Source: Streptomyces canus
Lineage (GTDB): Bacteria > Actinomycetota > Actinomycetes > Streptomycetales > Streptomycetaceae
Direction of reading: 5' to 3'
NCBI RefSeq assembly: GCF_030816965.1
Contig: NZ_JAUSYQ010000002.1
Location: 2,389,001-2,453,000 of the forward strand
Length of the DNA stretch: 64,000 nucleotides
Shown piece by piece: positions 31,452 through 40,304 of this stretch; within the stretch, counting starts at the first letter, position 1, and every line of letters starts with the position of its first letter. Under the pieces are notes generated by a model. That model was not told the DNA's origin. It did not search any database and saw only the letters and a program-made list of their open reading frames with translations. The position numbers and the translations under genes were made by a program.

Positions 31452-32699
31452 ATGACAGCTATGACCCCCGGCTCGAACATCCCCCTGTCCGCCGCCCGCG
31501 TGACGGTGGACGTCGCCGCGCCCGTGCGGCTGGACGTATCGGGCCTGCTGCTCACCGCCGACGGCAAGGTGCGCTCCGACGACGACTTCATCTTCTACAA
31601 CCAGCCCTCTGGCCCGGGGGTGACGTACCGCTCGGGCGGCGGTACGGCCCCCGACGCGATCACCGTCGACACGTCGGCCGTACCGCCCGGCATCGAGAAG
31701 ATCGTCGTCACCGCCAGCCCGGACGCCGCGGGCCAGACCTTCCAGGGCATCGAGCCGACGGCCACGATCCGCAACGCGGACGACAACAGCGTGCTGGCCA
31801 CGTTCACGCCGCCGCAGCTCGGCACCGAGACGGCGCTGGTGATCGTGGAGGTCTACCTGCGCAACGGCGCCTGGAAGGCCCGGGCGGTGGGGCAGGGGTA
31901 CGCCAACGGGCTGGCCGGGATCGCGACGGACTTCGGCGTGACGGTGGAGGAACCCGCTCCGACGCCCGCCGCGGCCCCCGTCGCCCCGCCGCAGCCGGTG
32001 ACTCCGCCGCCGCCCGCGCCGACCGTGCAGACCCCGGTGGCCCCGCCCGCCCCGGCCATGGACCCGCGGCTCGCCGCGTCAGCGCCCGCCGCTCCCCCCG
32101 CCCCACCCGCTCCCGGCGCCGGGAAGATCAACCTCGACAAGGGCCGGGTCAGCCTCCAGAAGAACCAGACGGTGTCCCTGGTCAAGGGCGGGCGTCCGCT
32201 TCTCTCCCAGGTCAAGATGGGTCTGGGCTGGGAGCCCGCGTACCGGGGCAAGGACATCGACCTCGACGCGTCCGTCATCGCCTACGGGCCGCAGCGCAAC
32301 CACATCGACAGCTGCTACTTCGGCAAGCTGTCCATCGTCGGCGGCGCGATCAAGCACTCCGGTGACAACCTCACGGGTGAGGGCGGCGGTGACGACGAGG
32401 TGATCGTCGTCGACCTCGGCCGGCTCCCCCAGGAGGTCACCGGCCTCGTCTTCACGGTCAACTCCTTCTCCGGCCAGAAGTTCACGGAGGTCGCCAAGGC
32501 GTACTGCCGCCTCATCGACGCCGCGAGCGGAGAGGAACTGGTCCGCTTCGACCTCACGAACGCCGAGGCGCAGACGGGCGTGATGATGGCCAAGCTGATC
32601 AAGCAGTTCTCCGGCGAGTGGGAGATGACGGCGATCGGCGACTTCGTGAAGTCCCGCACGGTGAGGGGGATGGTGAAGCCGGCGGCACAGGCGCTCTAG
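31452..32699 (+). CDS. Two-domain TerD-family protein with Pro/Ala-rich linker
   Basis: The 415-residue cytoplasmic protein carries two TerD-like beta-sandwich domains. The first (about 1-155) reads LDVSGLLLTADGKVRSDDDFIFYNQP; the second (about 215-400) reads VSLVKGGRPLLSQVKMGLGWEP, DLDASVIAYG and GDNLTGEGGGDDEVIVVDLGRLP in adjacent parts, with acidic calcium-binding loops. The linker (about 155-215) is almost wholly Pro, Ala, Val and Thr. TerD proteins are tied to tellurite and stress responses in a family sense, and Streptomyces has many. It stands alone here with a weak ribosome site. Confidence 0.9.
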   Translation: MTAMTPGSNIPLSAARVTVDVAAPVRLDVSGLLLTADGKVRSDDDFIFYNQPSGPGVTYRSGGGTAPDAITVDTSAVPPGIEKIVVTASPDAAGQTFQGIEPTATIRNADDNSVLATFTPPQLGTETALVIVEVYLRNGAWKARAVGQGYANGLAGIATDFGVTVEEPAPTPAAAPVAPPQPVTPPPPAPTVQTPVAPPAPAMDPRLAASAPAAPPAPPAPGAGKINLDKGRVSLQKNQTVSLVKGGRPLLSQVKMGLGWEPAYRGKDIDLDASVIAYGPQRNHIDSCYFGKLSIVGGAIKHSGDNLTGEGGGDDEVIVVDLGRLPQEVTGLVFTVNSFSGQKFTEVAKAYCRLIDAASGEELVRFDLTNAEAQTGVMMAKLIKQFSGEWEMTAIGDFVKSRTVRGMVKPAAQAL

Positions 32700-32813
32700 T
32701 GCACGATGCGGTGCATGGCCAGGCGGTGAGTGGTGGGGGCCTGCGCGGGTCGGTCCCCCGCCGACTGTGTAACTCCGTTGCCCCGGCACCGGCGTCTTCG
32801 ATCGAATGCCTCC

Positions 32814-33578
32814 ATGACTCATGACGGCCCTGCGGACCATCTGGAGCAGAACCGGCGCTTTTGGGATGACGAGGCGGCTGCGTGGCACGGGCCGCTAGCC
32901 CGTGATCACTGGGCGCAGACGGAACCGTCCTGGGGACTGTGGGCCACCCCCGAGTCGCAAGCCTCCGTGCTTCCCGACGGCATCGAGGGAATGCGCGCCA
33001 TCGAGCTGGGCTGCGGTACCGCCTACGTGTCCGCCTGGCTCGCCAGAGCGGGCGCCCACCCGGTCGGGATCGACCTCTCGGAGAAGCAGCTCGCCACCGC
33101 TCGCGCGATGCAGGCGGAGTTCGGCATCGACTTCCCTCTTGTCCTGGGCAATGCCGAGAAGGTGCCCTACGAGGACAACACCTTCGACTTGGCGATCAGC
33201 GAATTCGGCGCCTCGTTGTGGTGCGACCCCTACCAGTGGATCCCGGAGGCGGCCCGGCTCCTCGTTCCCGGCGGCCGACTGGCCTTCATGCGCTACTCAC
33301 CACTGTTCGCGCTGTGCGTGCCGCCCGAAGGACCGGCGTCCACGACCCTGTCCCGCGGACAGTTCGGCCTGACGCGGCTGCACCGGGGATCATACGTGGA
33401 GTTCGTCCTGCCGCACGGTGAGATGCTCCGTCTGCTTCGATCCTGCGGATTCGTCGTCGAAGACCTGATGGAGATTCAAGCGCCCCGGCATGCCCACCGG
33501 GACTATCCGGAGGTTCCCGCCGACTGGGCCCGGCAATGGCCCAGCGAGGAGATCTGGAAAGCGCGGCTGGCCGGCTGA
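32814..33578 (+). CDS. Class I SAM-dependent methyltransferase
   Basis: The 254-residue protein has motif I AIELGCGTAYVSAWLA (about 67-82), the acidic GIDLSEKQL, motif II-like GNAEKVPYEDNTFDLAISEF, and PGGRLAFMRYSP. This is a small-molecule Methyltransf_11-type fold. The N-terminal NRRFWDDEAAAWHG is common in this group. There is no neighbour that reveals the substrate. The start at 32814 was chosen because it precedes the family's N-terminus directly. It converges with TetR with only 11 bases between stops. Confidence 0.85.
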   Translation: MTHDGPADHLEQNRRFWDDEAAAWHGPLARDHWAQTEPSWGLWATPESQASVLPDGIEGMRAIELGCGTAYVSAWLARAGAHPVGIDLSEKQLATARAMQAEFGIDFPLVLGNAEKVPYEDNTFDLAISEFGASLWCDPYQWIPEAARLLVPGGRLAFMRYSPLFALCVPPEGPASTTLSRGQFGLTRLHRGSYVEFVLPHGEMLRLLRSCGFVVEDLMEIQAPRHAHRDYPEVPADWARQWPSEEIWKARLAG

Positions 33579-33589
33579 CCCACGACCGG

Positions 33590-34156
33590 CTACGCCCGCA
33601 GCCCCTCCGTGAGCAGGGACAGGTACCGCCGGATGGACTCGCCCCCGCCGTCCGCCAACTCCGCCGCGCCGACGACCCCGTGCGCCAGCCGAAGCAACTC
33701 GATCGGCTCGACATCCGCCCGCAGCGTCCCCTCGGCCCGCGCCGCCTCCACGAGCCGCGTCGCCGCCCCCCGCACATGCGTCCCGCACACCGTGAGCACC
33801 GCGTTGCTCGCGTCCGCCACCGCCGACCCCAGCAGCGTCTTCAGCCCCCGCACCTGAATCGTCCCCACGCACAGCTCGTACAGCCACTCCGCGAGCGCTT
33901 CCCCCGGCGGCAACTCCTCCGCGAGTTCGTCGGCCCGGCGCGCGAACCCCTCGACGCGATCCACGTACGCCGCCTCCAGCAGGGCCTGCCGCGTGGGGAA
34001 ATGCCGGTACAGCGTCCCGGACCCCACACCGGCCCGCTTGGCGATGTCGTCCAGCGACGCACCCTCCCCATGCTCGGCGAAGGCCTCGGCCGCCACCTTC
34101 AGCAACCGCTCGTAGTTGCGCCGAGCGTCCGCGCGCATGGGCCTGACCGGCGTCAT
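33590..34156 (-). CDS. TetR-family transcriptional regulator
   Basis: The 188-residue regulator has an N-terminal helix-turn-helix: NYERLLKVAAEAFAEHGEGA, SLDDIAKRAGVGSGTLYRHF and PTRQALLEAAY. The C-terminal ligand domain is diverse, as usual. An AAGGAG ribosome site before the ATG at 34156 decides the start. It may control the Nudix gene 61 bases upstream or itself; no operator was recognised. Confidence 0.9.
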   Translation of the reverse strand: MTPVRPMRADARRNYERLLKVAAEAFAEHGEGASLDDIAKRAGVGSGTLYRHFPTRQALLEAAYVDRVEGFARRADELAEELPPGEALAEWLYELCVGTIQVRGLKTLLGSAVADASNAVLTVCGTHVRGAATRLVEAARAEGTLRADVEPIELLRLAHGVVGAAELADGGGESIRRYLSLLTEGLRA

Positions 34157-34217
34157 CCAGACACTCCTTGCGAACCGGAGACTCTCTCCGCATGGTACCG
34201 AACCCCGGCCTGTCCCC

Positions 34218-34622
34218 TCAGGGCAGTCGGCCGGAGGCGTGAAGCGCGTCGAAGACCATCTGGTCCACGGCCGAGACCCGCGCACGATCGCCGTAGCCGA
34301 ACCAGTCCGACTCCTCGATCTCCATCGAGGCAACCAGCGGACCGGTGTACTCGGCGGTGTAGCAGATCATCCGGAACTCGGTGCGTCCGTCGTCCCTCCG
34401 CGTCTCGAAGGTGCCGACGTGCACCATCGTGGCCGTATCGACCCGGGACCGGAGTTCTTCGGCGATCTCGCGCGCCAGGGTCTCGGCATCGGACTCACCG
34501 GGCTCCCGCTTCCCGCCCGGGAAGTAGAAGACATCCACACCACGGCAGCGGGTCACCAGCACCCGCCCGTCACGCACCAGAACCCAGGCCACCTTCTCCG
34601 GAACGCCCTCGCTCTTCCCCAT
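34218..34622 (-). CDS. Nudix hydrolase
   Basis: The 134-residue protein carries a complete Nudix box, GGKREPGESDAETLAREIAEEL (given here as family signature G-x5-E-x7-RE-x2-EE), at about residues 36-58. It should hydrolyse a nucleoside diphosphate linked to another group, with Mg as cofactor. The single-domain size is typical of housecleaning enzymes. It is transcribed toward the TetR gene and may share a transcript with it. Confidence 0.9.
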   Translation of the reverse strand: MGKSEGVPEKVAWVLVRDGRVLVTRCRGVDVFYFPGGKREPGESDAETLAREIAEELRSRVDTATMVHVGTFETRRDDGRTEFRMICYTAEYTGPLVASMEIEESDWFGYGDRARVSAVDQMVFDALHASGRLP

Positions 34623-34683
34623 CCCGGGACCCTACCCACCCGCACCGACACAAAGGCCCGCGAAGGTGACTTCCCGTACGCGT

Positions 34684-34773
34684 TCACATCTTCGTCGCCC
34701 CCGCCGCCAGATCCCGCAGAAAGTGCCGTGCGCCGATCAGGAAGACGACGATCAGCATGCGTTGGCCGCCCCG
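34684..34773 (-). pseudogene. C-terminal remnant of a CUT1 ABC permease
   Basis: The frame ends at TGA 34686-34684 and reads MLIVVFLIGARHFLRDLAAG followed by ATKM. This is the last helix and cytoplasmic tail of MalG-type permeases. There is no start codon, EAA loop or upstream helices in frame. It is probably the 3' end of the same broken gene whose middle and 5' parts lie at 35044-35321. Confidence 0.6.
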
Positions 34774-35043
34774 TTATGTTTTCCGCGGTCCTGCAAGAGG
34801 GCCGCTGGCCTCCGGGCCCGGCATGACTGTTGCCCCCTGTCGAAGGCATGACCTGGGGGGTGTCACCGGGCCCGGGAGGTGCCGTCGGAGACGCTGATGA
34901 GAGGTCCGGCCACCGCCCGGTCCGTCGCAATGCCGGACAGCTCGCGGTCAGCGTCCTGTTCGCCAAGCTCCGAGACGGCACCTTCTACGAATCCCGCACG
35001 CCCGCGGACGTCGAGCTCCCCGCATGACCCCAGCAAGACCGAA
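34774..35043. other. No gene supported
   Basis: Short open frames exist on both strands here, but none has a recognisable domain, good ribosome site or coding-like partner. The stretch separates two parts of the decayed permease and may be replacement DNA at the deletion point. Confidence 0.5.
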
Positions 35044-35321
35044 TCACCCCAAACCCGACAGGGGTGCCTTGATGAAGGACATAGAGGCACCCCCCGGGAT
35101 GATCAGCGCCTTCAGCGTGCCCGCCCAGTCGAACTCGACCGTGGTGACGAACTGTGGCACTGGCGCCAGCTGCGACGGGATCATGTCCGCCACCATCAGT
35201 AGAAGGGGAAGAGGGAGACCAGCACCCCCAGGAGCAGGGCAACCCGTACCAGCACCCCGGTCCGCCTGCTGCCGGCGCCGATCGCGAGGCCCGCGTCGGA
35301 GTTCGTGTGCTCAGCGGCCAT
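35044..35321 (-). pseudogene. Broken CUT1 ABC permease (N-terminal and middle parts)
   Basis: An ATG at 35321 starts 41 codons: a polar N-terminus beginning MAAEHTNSDAG, then the first helix VRVALLLGVLVSLFPFY, then a stop. Overlapping that stop in another frame comes MIPSQLAPVPQFVTTVEFDW and GTLKALIIPGGAS, which match the region around helices 3-4 of MalG-type permeases. The helices between are deleted. The ATG overlaps the stop of the upstream permease remnant, the normal spacing of an intact permease pair, which supports decay of a once functional operon. Confidence 0.65.
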
Positions 35322-35658
35322 TGCGGCCTCCCTTGTGCAGCAGCGGGATACCGCGGCGGTTGTCGCGGTCGCCCCCGGACACCAGCCGCCAGCTGATGAC
35401 GGCGAAGACCGCGCTCAGCGCGAAGAGGATCCAGCCCATCGCGGCGCCGTAGCCGAACTGGAGGTCGTTGAAGGACTTCTGCCACAGATAGAGCACGATC
35501 GTCACGGTGAAGATCTGGAGGCCGCCGATGGTGGAGGTGATGATGGCGAACAGGATCACCGGCCTGAGATGCGGCACGACGACCCGGAACAGCATCTGAC
35601 GGCTGCTCGCCCCGTCGACCCGGGCGGCCTCGAAGGGCTCGTTCGTGAGGGCCGAGCT
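35311..35658 (-). pseudogene. 5'-truncated CUT1 ABC permease (EAA loop and last helices)
   Basis: The frame reads FEAARVDGASSRQMLFRVVV (EAA loop), PHLRPVILFAIITSTIGGLQ, IFTVTIVLYLWQKSFND and a final helix ending RRGIPLLHKGGRNGR before TGA 35311. The first two-thirds of a MalF-type permease are missing; similarity stops about 12 bases beyond the end of the D-2-hydroxyacid dehydrogenase gene. Only 94 codons follow the first internal ATG, so a functional product is unlikely. Confidence 0.75.
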
Positions 35659-35670
35659 CCGGTGCCGCCC

Positions 35671-36654
35671 TCAGGCGGGGTGCGTCTCGTCGACCACGTA
35701 TCCGCGCCGTTTGTCCACCACGTTGCGCAGGGGTCGGCCCTCGAGGTGCCGGGTGAGGTTGTCGAGGAACACCTCGACGAGCGCCTCCCGTTCGCTGGTG
35801 GTCTCGCCAGCCGTGTGCGGGGAGATCATCACGCCGGGCATGTCCCACAGGGGTGATTCGGCAGGCAGCGGTTCCTGGGCGAACACGTCCAGGGCCGCGC
35901 CGCCGAGCCGTCCGGCGGCGAGGTGGTCGATGAGCGCCTCCTCGTCGACGAGTCCGCCCCGGCCTACGTTGATCAGCCGTGCCCCCGGCTTCATGGCGGC
36001 GAGCACGGGGGCGTCGACCATGCCCCGGGTGCCCTGGGTGAGGGGTGCGGCCAGGACGACGTAGTCCGCTTCCGTCAGGGCGGAGCGCAGGGTCGGCGCA
36101 CCGTGGACCGTGCCGAAGTCGGGGTCGGCCGTGCGGGCCTTGCGGCCCGCGCCGCACACCCGCATCCCGACGGCACGCAGCAGCCGGGCGATGGCCCTGC
36201 CGATCGGCCCCGTCCCCCAGACCAGCACGGTGCGTCCGGTGATGCCGTCGCTGGGGCGCGGACGCCACTCGCGGCGCCGCTGGTGCTCCCAGGTGCCGGG
36301 GAAGTCCTTGGCGAGGGCGAGGATCAGGCCGAGGACGTACTCGGCGGTCGGCTGGTCGTAGACCCCGCGGGCGTTGGTCAGGACAACGCCCGGATCGTCC
36401 ACCAGGGCGGGGAACAGGAAGGAGTCCACGCCCGCTGAGGCCGCGTGGACCCAGCGGGGTGCCTTGTCCGGGTTGCCGGGCCAGGCCTCGCGGATGGCCG
36501 GGGTGATGGTGACCCAGGCCAGGAGGGCGTCGGCGCCGGGGAGGAGGTAGGGCAGTTCCTCCTCCGTGGCGTAGACGGTGTCCGCGAGGCGTTCGATGAG
36601 TGCGGTGGCGGGGGGCCGGTTGCCGCGGTAGAGGACGACGAGTCGCTCGGGCAT
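35671..36654 (-). CDS. D-2-hydroxyacid dehydrogenase (NAD-binding)
   Basis: The 327-residue enzyme has the family signature: NARGVYDQPTAEYVLG, GRTVLVWGTGPIGRAIARLL (nucleotide fold), LINVGRGGLVDEEAL with the catalytic Arg region, DVFAQEPLP with the catalytic Glu, and SPHTAG with the His. It would reduce a 2-keto acid or oxidise a D-2-hydroxy acid. It starts one base after the stop of the GabD-type gene, as last gene of the amine-catabolic operon. Beyond its stop lie permease remnants, so the operon end may be a rearrangement junction. Confidence 0.87.
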   Translation of the reverse strand: MPERLVVLYRGNRPPATALIERLADTVYATEEELPYLLPGADALLAWVTITPAIREAWPGNPDKAPRWVHAASAGVDSFLFPALVDDPGVVLTNARGVYDQPTAEYVLGLILALAKDFPGTWEHQRRREWRPRPSDGITGRTVLVWGTGPIGRAIARLLRAVGMRVCGAGRKARTADPDFGTVHGAPTLRSALTEADYVVLAAPLTQGTRGMVDAPVLAAMKPGARLINVGRGGLVDEEALIDHLAAGRLGGAALDVFAQEPLPAESPLWDMPGVMISPHTAGETTSEREALVEVFLDNLTRHLEGRPLRNVVDKRRGYVVDETHPA

Positions 36655-36655
36655 G

Positions 36656-38107
36656 TCAGGCTCCGACGGGCACGGCTATGTACTTGTACTCCAGGAACTC
36701 GTCGATGCCGACGCGTCCGCCTTCGCGGCCCAGGCCGGACTGCTTGACACCGCCGAAGGGCGCGGCGGGGTTGGAGACCAGTCCGGTGTTGAGGCCGATC
36801 ATGCCGCTTTCGAGGCGTTCGCTGACGCGCAGGGCACGGTCGAGGTTCTGGGTGAACAGGTAGGCGGCCAGGCCGAATTCGGTGTCGTTGGCGGCGGCGA
36901 CGGCCTCGTCCTCGGTCTCGAAGGTACGGATCGCTGCGACCGGACCGAAGATCTCGGTGTCGATGATCGCGGAGTCGGGGGCGATGCCGGTGAGGACGGT
37001 GGGCGGGTAGAAGCAGCCCGGCCCCTCGGGGAGTTCACCGCCGGTCAGGACGGTGGCGCCGCGCTTGACGGCGTCCCGCACCAGGTCGTGGGCCTTGCTG
37101 CGGCCGGCGTTGTCGATGAGGGGGCCGACGTCGGTGCCGGGCTCGGTGCCGTCGCCGACGGTCAGGGCGGCCATGCGGGCGGCGAGGCGGGTGGCGAACT
37201 CCGCGGCGACGGAGGTGTGGACGTAGATGCGGTTGGCGGCGCAGCAGGATTCGCCCATGTTGCGCATCTTGGCGACCATGGTGCCTTCGACGGCGACATC
37301 GAGGTCGGCGTCGTCGAAGACGATGAGGGGGGCGTTGCCGCCCAGTTCCATCGAGGTGCGGATGACGGTGTCGGCGCACTGGGCCAGCAGGATCCGGCCG
37401 ACCTGGGTGGAGCCGGTGAAGGAGAGTTTGCGGATCTGCCCGCCGCGCAGGAGGGGTTCGACGACGCCGGCGGCGTCAGTGGTGACGACGATGTTGAGGA
37501 CGCCGCCGGGCAGACCGGCTTCCTTCAGGATCGCGGCGAGGGCGAGGCTGGTCAGGGGGGTCTGGGGGGCGGGTTTGAGGACGATGGTGCAGCCGGCGGC
37601 GATGGCGGGGCCGATCTTGCGGGTGCCCATGGCCAGGGGGAAGTTCCAGGGGGTGATGAGCAGGCAGGGGCCGACGGGCTGGCGGGTGACCAGCAGGCGG
37701 TTCCTGCCGTCGGGGGCGGTGGTCAGCCCGCCGTCGATACGGACGGCCTCCTCGGAGAACCAGCGGAAGAACTCCGCGCCGTAGGCGACTTCGGCACGCG
37801 CCTCGGCCAGGGGCTTGCCCATCTCCAGGGTCATCAGCAGCGCGAGGTCCTCGGTGCGCGCGATGATGACGTCGTAGGCGCGGCGCAGGATCTCGCTGCG
37901 CACCCGGGGCGGAGTGGCGGCCCAGGCGGCCTGCGCGGCGACCGCCGCCTCGACGGCACGCCGGCCGTCGGCGGGTGAGGCGTCGGCGACCTGGCACAGT
38001 TCCTCGCCGGTGGCCGGGTTGTCGACGGACAGGGTCCGGCCGGACTCGGCGTCCTGCCAGTCACCGCCGATGAACAGTTGCTTGGGAACATCACGGACGA
38101 CAGTCAT
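36656..38107 (-). CDS. gabD: NAD(P)-dependent succinate-semialdehyde dehydrogenase-type ALDH (GabD-like)
   Basis: The 483-residue aldehyde dehydrogenase has PWNFPLAMGTRKIGPA, FTGSTQVG, MELGGNAP with the catalytic Glu, the nucleophile in MGESCCAANRIYV, and GLNTGLVSNPAAPFGGVKQS near the end. These match the GabD group. It oxidises an omega-semialdehyde from the amine oxidases, with succinate semialdehyde from GABA or putrescine the family-typical case. Type I alpha-ketoglutarate-semialdehyde dehydrogenases are close relatives, so a role in the uronate pathway cannot be excluded, but the operon context favours amine catabolism. Confidence 0.87.
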   Translation of the reverse strand: MTVVRDVPKQLFIGGDWQDAESGRTLSVDNPATGEELCQVADASPADGRRAVEAAVAAQAAWAATPPRVRSEILRRAYDVIIARTEDLALLMTLEMGKPLAEARAEVAYGAEFFRWFSEEAVRIDGGLTTAPDGRNRLLVTRQPVGPCLLITPWNFPLAMGTRKIGPAIAAGCTIVLKPAPQTPLTSLALAAILKEAGLPGGVLNIVVTTDAAGVVEPLLRGGQIRKLSFTGSTQVGRILLAQCADTVIRTSMELGGNAPLIVFDDADLDVAVEGTMVAKMRNMGESCCAANRIYVHTSVAAEFATRLAARMAALTVGDGTEPGTDVGPLIDNAGRSKAHDLVRDAVKRGATVLTGGELPEGPGCFYPPTVLTGIAPDSAIIDTEIFGPVAAIRTFETEDEAVAAANDTEFGLAAYLFTQNLDRALRVSERLESGMIGLNTGLVSNPAAPFGGVKQSGLGREGGRVGIDEFLEYKYIAVPVGA

Positions 38108-38150
38108 CGTGGGTATCTCCTTGGATGTGTGGTGAGGGGCTGCCGACCGG

Positions 38151-39431
38151 TCAGCGGATGCGGTCCAGCGTCTTGTAATAGGCGCCCGCGAAGGGCAGGA
38201 ACCAGGCAGTGCCGTTGTAGAGGGGGATGCGCGGCGGGGCCAGGTCGCGGACCGGGCTGGCCTCGGGGTGGCCGTCCAGCACCTCGGCCATGACCTGTCC
38301 CATGTGCGTGGCCATCTGCACGCCGTGGCCGGCGTACCCCATGGAGTAGTGGACGCCGTCCTCGGTCTGCCCGGCGTGCACGATGCGGTCCCTCGCGAAA
38401 CCGACGGAGCCGCCCCACACGTACTCGATCTTGGTCCGGGAGAGCTGGGGGAAGATCTCGCACATGTCACGGAACAGGACGGCTGCGCTCTTCTTGTCCG
38501 AGGTGGGGTCGGACGGTGCGAAGCGGGCGCGGCCGCCGAACAGCAGCCGGTTGTCCGGGGTGAGCCGGAAGTAGTGGCAGACCTTGTTGGAGTCCACGAT
38601 GAGGCGGGCCTTGGGGATGATGTCCCGGGCGAGTTCCTCGCCGAGCGGCTCGGTGACGATGATGAAGCTGCCCACGCAGACCTGTTGGCGGCGCAGCCAC
38701 GGGAAGTTCTTGTCGGTGTAGGCGTCGGTGGCCATCATGACCTGCCCGGCACGGATGACACCGCGCTCGGTGCTGACCTCGAACCGGCCGGCGGCGGTAC
38801 GCCGCACGCCGATGGCCGCGTTGCGCTCGTGGATCTCGACACCGGTGCGCTCGCACGCCTCGGCCATGCCGCGCACGAAGCGGCCGACGTGCAGTGCGGC
38901 GCTGAACGGGTCGAGCAGGCCGCCGTGGTAGGCGTCGGAGCCGATCTCGGAACGCAGCTCGGACTTGCCGACCAGAGTGGTCTCGTGTCCGAAGTACTTG
39001 GCCAGGTCGCGCTGTTGGGCCTTCTTGCCTTCGAAGTGGGCGGGGCGGGATGCGACGACCAGGCGTCCGACGCGACGGAACTGGCAGTCGATGGACTCCT
39101 CGTTCACGAGCCGCTCGACGGTGTCCACGGCCTTGCCGTAGGAGTTGTAGATCTCGCGGGCGCGTTCGAGTCCGTACCGGCGGATGGCCTGGCGTACGCC
39201 GATGGTGAAGCCCAGGTTGGCCATGCCTCCGTTGCGCGCGGAGGCACCGGAGCCGATCTGGCCCTTCTCGAGAAGGGTGACGCGGGCGCCCTTGCGGGCG
39301 GAGTGGAGGGCGGTGGACAGACCCGTCAGGCCGGCGCCGACGACCACCAGGTCGGTGTCCTCGGTCAGAGGCTTGCCGGAACGGTCGGGAAACACCCCAG
39401 CCGTTTCTATCCAGTAGGGAATCGTCTTCAT
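38151..39431 (-). CDS. FAD-dependent amine oxidase (PuuB/DAO family)
   Basis: The 426-residue flavoprotein has DLVVVGAGLTGLSTALHSAR (FAD-binding, about 27-46), GSGASARNGGMANLG, and a C-terminal YSMGYAGHGVQMATHMG. This is the DAO-fold branch of gamma-glutamylputrescine oxidases and related amine oxidases. It would release ammonia or an amine and hydrogen peroxide, giving an aldehyde for the GabD-type enzyme encoded next. It lies between the permeases and gabD in the operon. The amine substrate is not known. Confidence 0.88.
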   Translation of the reverse strand: MKTIPYWIETAGVFPDRSGKPLTEDTDLVVVGAGLTGLSTALHSARKGARVTLLEKGQIGSGASARNGGMANLGFTIGVRQAIRRYGLERAREIYNSYGKAVDTVERLVNEESIDCQFRRVGRLVVASRPAHFEGKKAQQRDLAKYFGHETTLVGKSELRSEIGSDAYHGGLLDPFSAALHVGRFVRGMAEACERTGVEIHERNAAIGVRRTAAGRFEVSTERGVIRAGQVMMATDAYTDKNFPWLRRQQVCVGSFIIVTEPLGEELARDIIPKARLIVDSNKVCHYFRLTPDNRLLFGGRARFAPSDPTSDKKSAAVLFRDMCEIFPQLSRTKIEYVWGGSVGFARDRIVHAGQTEDGVHYSMGYAGHGVQMATHMGQVMAEVLDGHPEASPVRDLAPPRIPLYNGTAWFLPFAGAYYKTLDRIR

Positions 39432-39464
39432 TTCGGGTCCTCTGCGGGGAAGTTTCGAAGTGGC

Positions 39465-40304
39465 TCAGGTGAGCGGTTCGACGGGGAGGGCGTGCCGGCC
39501 GTCGCGGTGGCCGCCGAGTTTGCGGACCAGGGCGACCAGGGCGAGGGCCAGGACGGCCAGGGCGATGAGGACGGCGCTGACGGCGGTGACGGTCGGGTCG
39601 ACGTCGAACTGCAGGGCGTTGAAGACCAGGACCGGCAGGGTGCGGGTGTCGGGGGTCGACAGGAACTGGGCGATGAAGAACTCGTCGAAGCTGGTGATGA
39701 ACGAGAACACCGCTGCGGCGATCAACCCGGGTGTGGCCAGAGGGAAGGTGATGCGCCGGGCGATGGTCATCCGGTTGGCGCCCATGCTGGCGGCGGCGTC
39801 TTCGAGCCGTTCGTCGATACCCCTCAGCGTGGAGATCATGATGAGGATCGCGATGGGCGCGGCGAGCACGGTGTGGCCCAGAGCGATGGCCAGCGGGCTG
39901 CCGAGCATGCCGGCCGGTTCGAAGAACAGGAACAGGCCGAGCGCGATGACCACTTGGGGGATGAGCAGCGGAGCCAGCACCAGCCCGTAGACCGCCGTGT
40001 GCAGGGGCAGTCGGCCGCGGGCCAGGGCGGTGGCGGCGGTGGCACCCAGGATGAGGGAGAACACGGTGGTCAGGGAGGCGATGAGGCTGGACAGGGCGAT
40101 GGAGGTGGCCCAGTTGCCGCCGGGCGCGGCCATCTGCTCGTACCAGTGGGTGCTGTACTCCTTGGGTGGGAAGGTGCCGATGCCGTCGGCGCCGAAGGAG
40201 GTGACCAGGATGATGACGATGGGCATCGCCAGGAACAGCAGGATCGCGGTGGCGCTCAGGGCGCGGCCGATGTGTCCGGCCCGGGTGGCGGGCAGTTCCA
40301 TCAT
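39465..40304 (-). CDS. Polyamine-type ABC permease (PotC-like)
   Basis: The 279-residue permease has six helices, beginning ALSATAILLFLAMPIVIIL, and the loop LEDAAASMGANRMTIARRIT. This pattern belongs to the PotC/opine/iron-type importer group and not CUT1. The first of two adjacent ATGs (40304) overlaps the stop of the PotB-like gene. It forms the membrane pair with that protein. Confidence 0.9.
   Translation of the reverse strand: MMELPATRAGHIGRALSATAILLFLAMPIVIILVTSFGADGIGTFPPKEYSTHWYEQMAAPGGNWATSIALSSLIASLTTVFSLILGATAATALARGRLPLHTAVYGLVLAPLLIPQVVIALGLFLFFEPAGMLGSPLAIALGHTVLAAPIAILIMISTLRGIDERLEDAAASMGANRMTIARRITFPLATPGLIAAAVFSFITSFDEFFIAQFLSTPDTRTLPVLVFNALQFDVDPTVTAVSAVLIALAVLALALVALVRKLGGHRDGRHALPVEPLT

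Noticed and set aside
34830..35027. Small plus-strand gene of 65 codons
   Set aside because: No ribosome site of quality, no domain, and it lies in the decayed permease region.
36656..38107. Assignment as the missing alpha-ketoglutarate-semialdehyde dehydrogenase of the uronate pathway
   Set aside because: Sequence motifs and the operon of amine oxidases favour succinate-semialdehyde type. It remains a possible moonlighting role only.
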